Assembly: GCA_026770615.1 (NCBI GenBank)
Contig: MU631492.1
Location: forward strand, 197,347 to 209,068
DNA: 11,722 nt
Direction of reading: 5' to 3'
DNA from: Pavlovales sp. CCMP2436
Lineage: Eukaryota > Haptophyta > Pavlovophyceae > Pavlovales
The notes below the pieces were generated by a model, which saw only the letters and a list, made by a program, of their open reading frames with translations, had not been told where the DNA came from and searched no databases. Of this stretch, positions 8,300 through 11,722 are shown one piece after another (positions within the stretch are counted from its first letter, which is position 1; the number at the start of each line of letters is the position of its first letter). The position numbers and the translations under genes were made by a program.

Positions 8300-8572
8300 T
8301 TATATAAATGCAACATTTGGACGCTTATTTTTCATGGGTTCTGTTCGGTAATATTGGGGATTTGGAACTAGAGTCAAGTCAACGATCATCGGGTCGGACG
8401 GCGCAGCGCCTGCTGCAGCAGGCGGAGGCACACGCCCGAACCACTGGAGAGCGAACCCTGCTTTGTCTTCGAAGCTGACATCCTCCGCGAGCGCGTCGCG
8501 TAGGCCGCGAGCGCTAGGCCGCGAGCGCATAGGCCGCGAGCTTGCAAGCCGCGAGCTTGCAGGCCGCCGCAA
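8300..8572 (-). CDS. Small hypothetical reading frame, low confidence
   Basis: A 90-codon frame whose middle part looks coding-like (GLRDALAEDVSFEDKAGFAL, QWFGRVPPP, then DPMIVDLTLVPNPQYYRT) and which ends at TAA 8300-8302. The first 30 residues come from short GC-rich tandem repeats (taggccgcgagcg units, about 8500-8570) and are unlikely to be real protein. It may be the 3' exon of a gene or a fragment carried by the element. I do not recognise it. Confidence 0.2.
   Translation of the reverse strand: MRRPASSRLASSRPMRSRPSARGLRDALAEDVSFEDKAGFALQWFGRVPPPAAAGAAPSDPMIVDLTLVPNPQYYRTEPMKNKRPNVAFI
8498..8572. repeat. Short GC-rich tandem repeats, 13-17 bp
   Basis: Four to five diverged units of the form (c)taggccgcgagcg / caagccgcgagcttg follow each other directly. 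Confidence 0.7.
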
Positions 8573-9097
8573 GCGTGTACACGAGAGTAACTAAGTTAGC
8601 AACTTGTTTTTTAAAATTGTTTATTCGCCGGCCACTGGCCGAAGATCCGCCAGATATGACTTAGTGCTGGCCGGTGGAGTGGCCGAGGATCTGAAGAGGT
8701 CGTAAAACACACAGCTATATACATTGGCCCGCATGCTATAATTTCGTTTTTCTATCTAGGGGCAGGGTATATGCGGTGGTCCTCTCCAACGGGGCCAGGT
8801 CTGAACTGTATACTGTACGCGCGTCATTTTGAAAGCCCCTCCCTAGTTCGTTTGTGAAATTCTAGAAATTTAGGTTGGGTCACCCTCCTACCCGACCGAT
8901 CGGAAGAACTTTTAGGTTGGGTGACCCCCCTACCGCTTCATTGAATTTTGGCCGCCGCACAGAGGTTGAGACCTCCCCCCTCATAAGCCCGCTTCACGAA
9001 AATTACCTTTAGTGTATATATGTGAACCTCAGCCTGACGTCGACCAAGCCAGTAACTGAACAACACCTGTTGAACCATGCTGAGCCGCTAATATATA

Positions 9098-9137
<40 letters not shown>

Positions 9138-9425
9138 TGTCTGTTCCCTGATCAGGAGGCGCAGAAGTCGGTGCGTTTATAGGGAGCTGCAGGGCTTGCG
9201 GGATCGAGTTCGTTGGGATCCGCGTTTTTGTTTCATACACCCTAGTAAAGTTGAATACAGTAAAAATAAATAAAAAATGAACAGACTCGACGGTCAACAT
9301 ATCAGTTAAAGCCTGATCCGCTGCTTGCTGCTCAGCGGCAGTCTACCGCCTGCTCTATAGCGCTGGCAAGGTCTTCGGTGATCTTGGCGTCAGCGAATTA
9401 TTCGGTGGGCAAGGCTCAGCGGTTG
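8573..9425. other. Non-coding repeat-rich stretch across the element's right end
   Basis: No gene was recognised. It contains TGGCCGA-type repeats to 8692, two copies of the AGGTTGGGTSACCC motif (8866-8935), the right end of the 6526-9090 element, a (TA)n tract and an AT-rich stretch to about 9300. Confidence 0.5.
9091..9137. repeat. (TA)n microsatellite
   Basis: An almost pure TA dinucleotide run (atatatatttatatat...) directly borders the right terminus of the element. It could be the target or a later expansion. Confidence 0.9.
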
Positions 9426-9478
9426 TGCGTGCAAGCGCCATGGTGCGTATTTATAGCAAGCACCGCCGCGCACGCAGT

Positions 9479-9643
9479 CTAGTCCACTGCACGGCTTGCA
9501 AGCGCACGTGCGCGGTGCGAGCGCCCATCAATCCTATTTACTGCGATACGACATATCTGCCAGCTGGAGAAGTACGTGTGCCCAACCCTGTCGAGTTGCT
9601 CGCCGCAGGCGAAGCATTGCTTGAGTATTTTCCCCAAATTTCG
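9479..9643 (-). CDS. Possible zinc-binding exon fragment, low confidence
   Basis: Between two in-frame stops the minus strand reads ILKQCFACGEQLDRVGHTYF followed by SSWQICRIAVNRIDGR. The spacing C-x2-C ... H ... C is reminiscent of a zinc ribbon, or loosely of the first half of an SBP-type finger. There is no ATG, and the stop at 9479-9481 leaves no second zinc site. A plus-strand frame over the same bases (9440-9763, HCTACKRTC) is also open; the minus reading looks more protein-like. It could be a remnant or an unspliced exon. Confidence 0.2.
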   Translation of the reverse strand, partial: RNLGKILKQCFACGEQLDRVGHTYFSSWQICRIAVNRIDGRSHRARALASRAVD

Positions 9644-9926
9644 TCAACCCGTGTAAAATGGAGGTTGGGAACCCTCCCTTCGGGCGCCTTCCCAGCAGCG
9701 GCGAAAGTCGAGATTGGGTCACCCCCCTACCCCGATTCTTCTCTCACCTGCGGCGAAATTTAGGTTGGGTCATTCCCTACCCTAGAGATAATAATGCCCT
9801 AAATCGGTGAAAATTTTAGGTTGCCCCCCTCCACCCTACAAACGAACTAGGGGGGGGTTACAAAATGAATGACGCGCGCATTAGGAAATATGATGCCGGG
9901 TAGGATAGAACCAAACCTTGAAGATA
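9644..9926. other. Non-coding repeat stretch before the hairpin MITE
   Basis: This holds four of the AGGTTGGG-type motifs and the inverted flank ending at 9892. No coding signal was recognised. Confidence 0.4.
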
Positions 9927-10151
9927 CCCCTAGACGCAGAATTGAGCTGAGAACAACTTCGATGATACGGCCCGACACCTGATTCTACACGAAGTACATG
10001 AAAACGGCCTCCAACGTGAGGGGGGCGTATGTGACTCATATGCTGAAAATACCACCTTCACTTTGGAGGCCGTTTTCACGTACTTCCTGTTTGAATCAGG
10101 TGTCGGGCCGCGTTACCTAAGTTGTTCCCAGCTCAATTTTGCGTCTAGGGG
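9927..10151. mobile_element. 225-bp hairpin MITE with inverted arms of about 95 bp and TA flanks
   Basis: The left arm 9927-10021 (cccctagacgcagaattgag...) matches the reverse complement of 10056-10151 (...gctcaattttgcgtctagggg) with roughly 10-15% mismatch and small indels. The loop is about 34 bp. Both ends are flanked by the dinucleotide TA (9925-9926, 10152-10153), consistent with a TA target duplication as in Tc1/mariner-type MITEs. It contains no coding capacity. It sits a few bases inside a predicted intron of the minus-strand gene at 10159-11277. If transcribed it would fold into a long stem. Confidence 0.85.
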
Positions 10152-10158
10152 TATTTAC

Positions 10159-11277
10159 CGGACGTGTCGCCGAAGATGGCAGACTCTGCCGCCTCCTCCA
10201 ACTCGCCCAAGTTCATCGGCAGCTCGTAGCAGCGCGTTGTGAGCACGCCCAGGAAGCGCTTGACGTCCGCGTTGGCGCCCAGCTTGTCCATGGCGTCCTG
10301 CATCACAAAGGCGATGGCGCGCACTTCAATCGGCTGCAGGCCCGAGGTGCCGTACGCCTTGTACTGACCCGGTGCGATGGCGCGGCAGTCCTGCGGCAGA
10401 CGAGTCGGATTGAAGGTGGGGGGGGGTGTCCTGTTACGGATTTGAAAGATAAAAGGAACGCTTGGGGGGGGGGTTTGGAGGTCATAACAGACGTGGCGTG
10501 CGGATCAGATCACACATTTTTCTTATTTACAACTTGTAACTTAGACTAAGTACTGGTAACAACCTGATGAATTCTATCCGATTAGCTTACCACTTTGTCA
10601 GTCGCAGGCAGCGAGCGAGCCTGCTGCATAATAAGGCATAATGAAGTGTAAATAGGGCAGAGGTGGGTGTAACTTGTACTGTAGTATGTGTTATGTATGA
10701 TTCATATTGCATAATTTTTTACCCAGTACTATGGGGGTACTAGTACTACAACTACAATTCCAACTACTACTACGGTATCCGTGTGCTCTGCAAAGGTCCC
10801 TTGATCCGAGTGTATCCCAACGCTTGGGTCCGGTGGAGGTCTGTCAGGGGACGGACGTATTTCTAGAGCTTTACACACTACCCATCTTCAAGAAAACCCG
10901 AACGAAACCGCCTGCTCGCAGCTCTGTCTGCGCTTTGGTATCACCGCAAGGTGACGCTAAAGCTCAACAGAGTGACGCTCAGACGCTGACACCCGGGGTC
11001 TCCTGGACGTAGAGACTGCGCCCCAGGGGGTAGAAGAGGCATCATAACATAACATATAACTACTTTCACGCAGCAGGCAATGGGCGACGCAGCGCTCAGA
11101 CCAGCACAACCTTCAGGACAGTCAGACGCCAGCTTGAATCCCTATCAGAAATATAACTTCTTCCATGATTATTACCTCAGGCGCCATCAGGATGACGCGC
11201 AGCACGGGCCGCTTCATCAGCCGCTGCGCGAGGAGCTTCTGCTCGCCGTCCAGGTGCACGTGAGGAATGTCCTGCAC
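10159..11277 (-). CDS. Two internal exons of an unrecognised minus-strand gene
   Basis: Exon 11277-11176 (34 codons, VQDIPHVHLDGEQKLLAQRL then MKRPVLRVILMAPE) ends in GAG|GTAATA. Exon 10390-10159 (77 codons, starts DCRAIAPGQYKAYGTSGLQP and contains IEVRAIAFVMQDAMDKLG, RFLGVLTTRCYELPMNLGEL) begins after GCCGCAG. The phases agree (0/0) across the 785-nt intron 11175-10391. The second exon can end at TCCG|GTAAAT, leaving phase 1; read through, it meets TAG at once in the MITE. Composition is strongly coding-like: balanced hydrophobics and third-position GC. Neither the first nor the last exon is visible. I do not recognise the family; it looks helical and soluble. The intron is filled with fragments of repeat families seen at 765-845, 1241-1364 and 6785-6875, so the gene has been a repeated insertion target or is decaying. 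Confidence 0.5.
10391..10775. other. Intronic spacer without recognised features
   Basis: The left part of the predicted intron. It has two G9 runs (about 10418-10426 and 10465-10473), then AT-richer unique sequence. A small palindromic patch, agtactatgggggtact, lies near 10724. Confidence 0.4.
10776..10866 (-). repeat. Inverted copy of the 6785-6875 exon segment
   Basis: See the partner for alignment. On the minus strand the frame reads ALEIRPSPDRPPPDPSVG and HSDQGTFAEHTD, still open, with a stop eight codons upstream (TGA before RWVVCK). It lies inside the predicted intron of the 10159-11277 gene. Confidence 0.8.
10944..11059 (-). repeat. Inverted partner of the 1241-1364 repeat arm
   Basis: The reverse complement runs from ttatatgttatgttatgatg to agcgtcaccttgcgg and matches 1241-1364 with about 8 bases missing in total near the centre. 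It lies 7 bp from the MITE arm copy at 11067. Confidence 0.75.
11067..11147 (+). repeat. Second copy of the right arm of the 556-845 element
   Basis: 81 bases (cacgcagcaggcaatggg ... cttgaatccctatca) align without gaps to 765-845 with about four mismatches. No left arm is nearby, so this is a solo or truncated end lying in the predicted intron close to the 11176 exon boundary. Confidence 0.85.
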
Positions 11278-11484
11278 CTGCAGGTTGCGTGAGGGCGATG
11301 CTTGTGGGTCAGGGGCAGGGTGGAGACTACTCCAGGTCTACTAATAGGCAAGGCTTTTTTTTTCTTTTTTTGTTTAAGTGTTGAGCTTCCGCTCGCCGGT
11401 ACACGTGGGGGATGTCCTGCACCTGCAGGTTACGATTGGATCAAATTTAGGGTTAGGGTTAGGGTTAGGTCTGCACCTGCAGGT
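11233..11484. repeat. Truncated duplications of an exon boundary
   Basis: 11233-11289 (gagcttctgctcgcc ... tgtcctgcacctgcaggtt) recurs at 11383-11431 with a small deletion. A third fragment, ctgcacctgcaggt, lies at 11471-11484. Copy 1 spans the predicted splice acceptor and first codons of the 11277-11176 exon. The second copy lacks some coding bases, so it does not preserve the frame. Confidence 0.7.
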
Positions 11485-11722
11485 CGAGCGAGGGCGAGCG
11501 GTAAACATAAATAAATTATTTATGATTGGGGGGGGGGTCAACATTCGTGTCTGTGTGTGTGTGTCGAGACTACTCGAGTGAGGGCGATGCATTTGGGGCA
11601 GGGTCGAGACTACTCTGAAGGCGGACGTAGATATCGAGATTTACACTGTCTAGGAATACTCAAAAGTGAGTTTTTTTTTAAGTTAAAAAAAAAAAAAAAA
11701 AAAGTTTAAAGGTGCGTGTGTG
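11289..11722. other. Non-coding terminal region with short duplications and A/T runs
   Basis: The block gtgagggcgatgc ... gagactactc occurs at 11289-11332 and again, shortened, at 11578-11615; an extra gagactactcgag lies at 11566-11578. There are also a T-rich run (11355-11371), a TG microsatellite (about 11550-11564), and T9/A19-type runs at 11671-11702. No gene was recognised. Confidence 0.5.
11446..11469. repeat. Short interstitial telomere-type tract (TTAGGG, nearly 4 units)
   Basis: tttagggttagggttagggt followed by tagg lies exactly between the second and third copies of the duplicated acctgcaggtgcag block. TTAGGG is a common eukaryotic telomere unit. The tract is too short to be a chromosome end. 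Confidence 0.8.

Larger units (their letters stand above)
7966..8690. repeat. Clustered TGGCCGA motifs in two groups
   Basis: The first group (7966-8056) contains six or more TGGCCGA/TAGCCGA cores at irregular spacing. A longer match, gccggcca(c)tggccgaagatc, recurs at 7969-7988 and 8627-8646, with a diverged copy at 8668-8692 (ggccggtgg...tggccgaggatc). The rest of the span between the groups is not part of the repeat. Confidence 0.55.
6526..9090. mobile_element. Putative 2.57-kb DNA element with inverted ends of about 57 bp
   Basis: The left end, from 6526 (tagcggctcagcatgg), is about 90% identical by hand alignment to the reverse complement of the right end, which finishes at 9090. Similarity runs about 57 bp (through gtgttgttca and cgacgtcag). 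Both ends abut TATATA tracts, consistent with TA-rich targets. Inside are a spliceable reading frame (6777-7397), a 24-base match to the zinc-finger gene flank (6650-6673 versus 5665-5688), a 91-bp segment shared with 10776-10866, and short repeats. No transposase is recognisable, so it would be non-autonomous and perhaps gene-capturing. The other copies of its end motif (857, 4843) show that the family is dispersed. Confidence 0.6.
8818..9892. repeat. Dispersed AGGTTGGGTSACCC repeats with inverted flanks
   Basis: Copies of the quasi-palindromic motif (w)tttaggttgggtsaccc plus ccctaccc lie near 8866, 8907, 9660, 9711, 9755 and 9811. The block gcgcgtcatt...ccctagttcgtttgt (8818-8855) recurs as its reverse complement at about 9838-9885. 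The span crosses the right end of the 6526-9090 element, so it is better read as dispersed repeats in two orientations than as one transposon. Confidence 0.6.

Noticed and set aside
9425..9763. Plus-strand frame with HCTACKRTC
   Set aside because: It is not listed as a gene because the tail is made of AGGTTGGG repeats, and the minus strand over the same bases gives a more protein-like Cys/His pattern. Neither is secure.
8818..9892. A 1-kb element bounded by the inverted ccctagttcgtttgt blocks
   Set aside because: It would cross the right end of the 6526-9090 element without nesting, so dispersed repeats in opposite orientations fit better.
11446..11469. Chromosome end
   Set aside because: There are only about four TTAGGG units, and unique sequence continues for more than 250 bp.

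Overview
The window looks like nuclear DNA of a GC-rich unicellular eukaryote, most likely a microalga. The reasons are spliced genes with short GT-AG introns, GC-rich and Ala/Arg-rich coding sequence beside AT-rich spacers, an eukaryote-type dehydrodolichyl diphosphate synthase, a C2H2 zinc-finger array, and many terminal inverted repeats. The zinc-finger style (CDE-P/T-G-C ... [10 protein letters not shown]) and base composition would fit a haptophyte-like alga, but I cannot prove the lineage. No bacterial operon, rRNA, tRNA or CRISPR array was recognised.

Layout from left to right. At 1-367 (minus) is the N-terminal part of a protein with 34-residue tandem repeats; it runs off the window. 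At 368-1353 is a repeat-rich spacer. It holds a 290-bp element with 74-bp terminal inverted repeats (556-845), a 245-bp duplicated segment (A, 989-1233) flanked by a perfect 10-bp direct repeat, and one arm of a long-distance inverted repeat (1241-1364). At 1354-2604 (minus) is a three-exon cis-prenyltransferase gene of the DHDDS family. It is the best identified gene here, and its stop codon lies inside the repeat arm. A coiled-coil protein of unknown function (2986-4110, plus) diverges from it. At 4111-5004 is a non-coding spacer with a strong hairpin. At 5005-5649 (minus) is a seven-finger C2H2 array with one frameshift. At 5726-6171 come copy B of the duplicated segment and a local direct repeat.

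From 6526 to 9090 lies a putative 2.57-kb DNA element with inverted ends of about 57 bp beside TA-rich sequence. It carries a spliceable acidic/Ala-Lys-rich reading frame (6777-7397) and otherwise short repeats. From 9091 to the end is a repeat-rich region. It contains parts of an unrecognised minus-strand gene (exons 11277-11176 and 10390-10159). One of its introns carries fragments of three repeat families seen elsewhere in the window, and the next intron carries a 225-bp hairpin MITE. The last 450 bp contain duplicated fragments of that gene's exon boundary and a short interstitial TTAGGG tract.

The genes do not form a pathway. The strongest theme is repeat traffic: at least four families of inverted or direct repeats recur across the 11.7 kb, some carry protein-coding segments, and several abut exon ends. 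All identities and splice sites are hand readings of the sequence; no alignment, database search or expression data were available.
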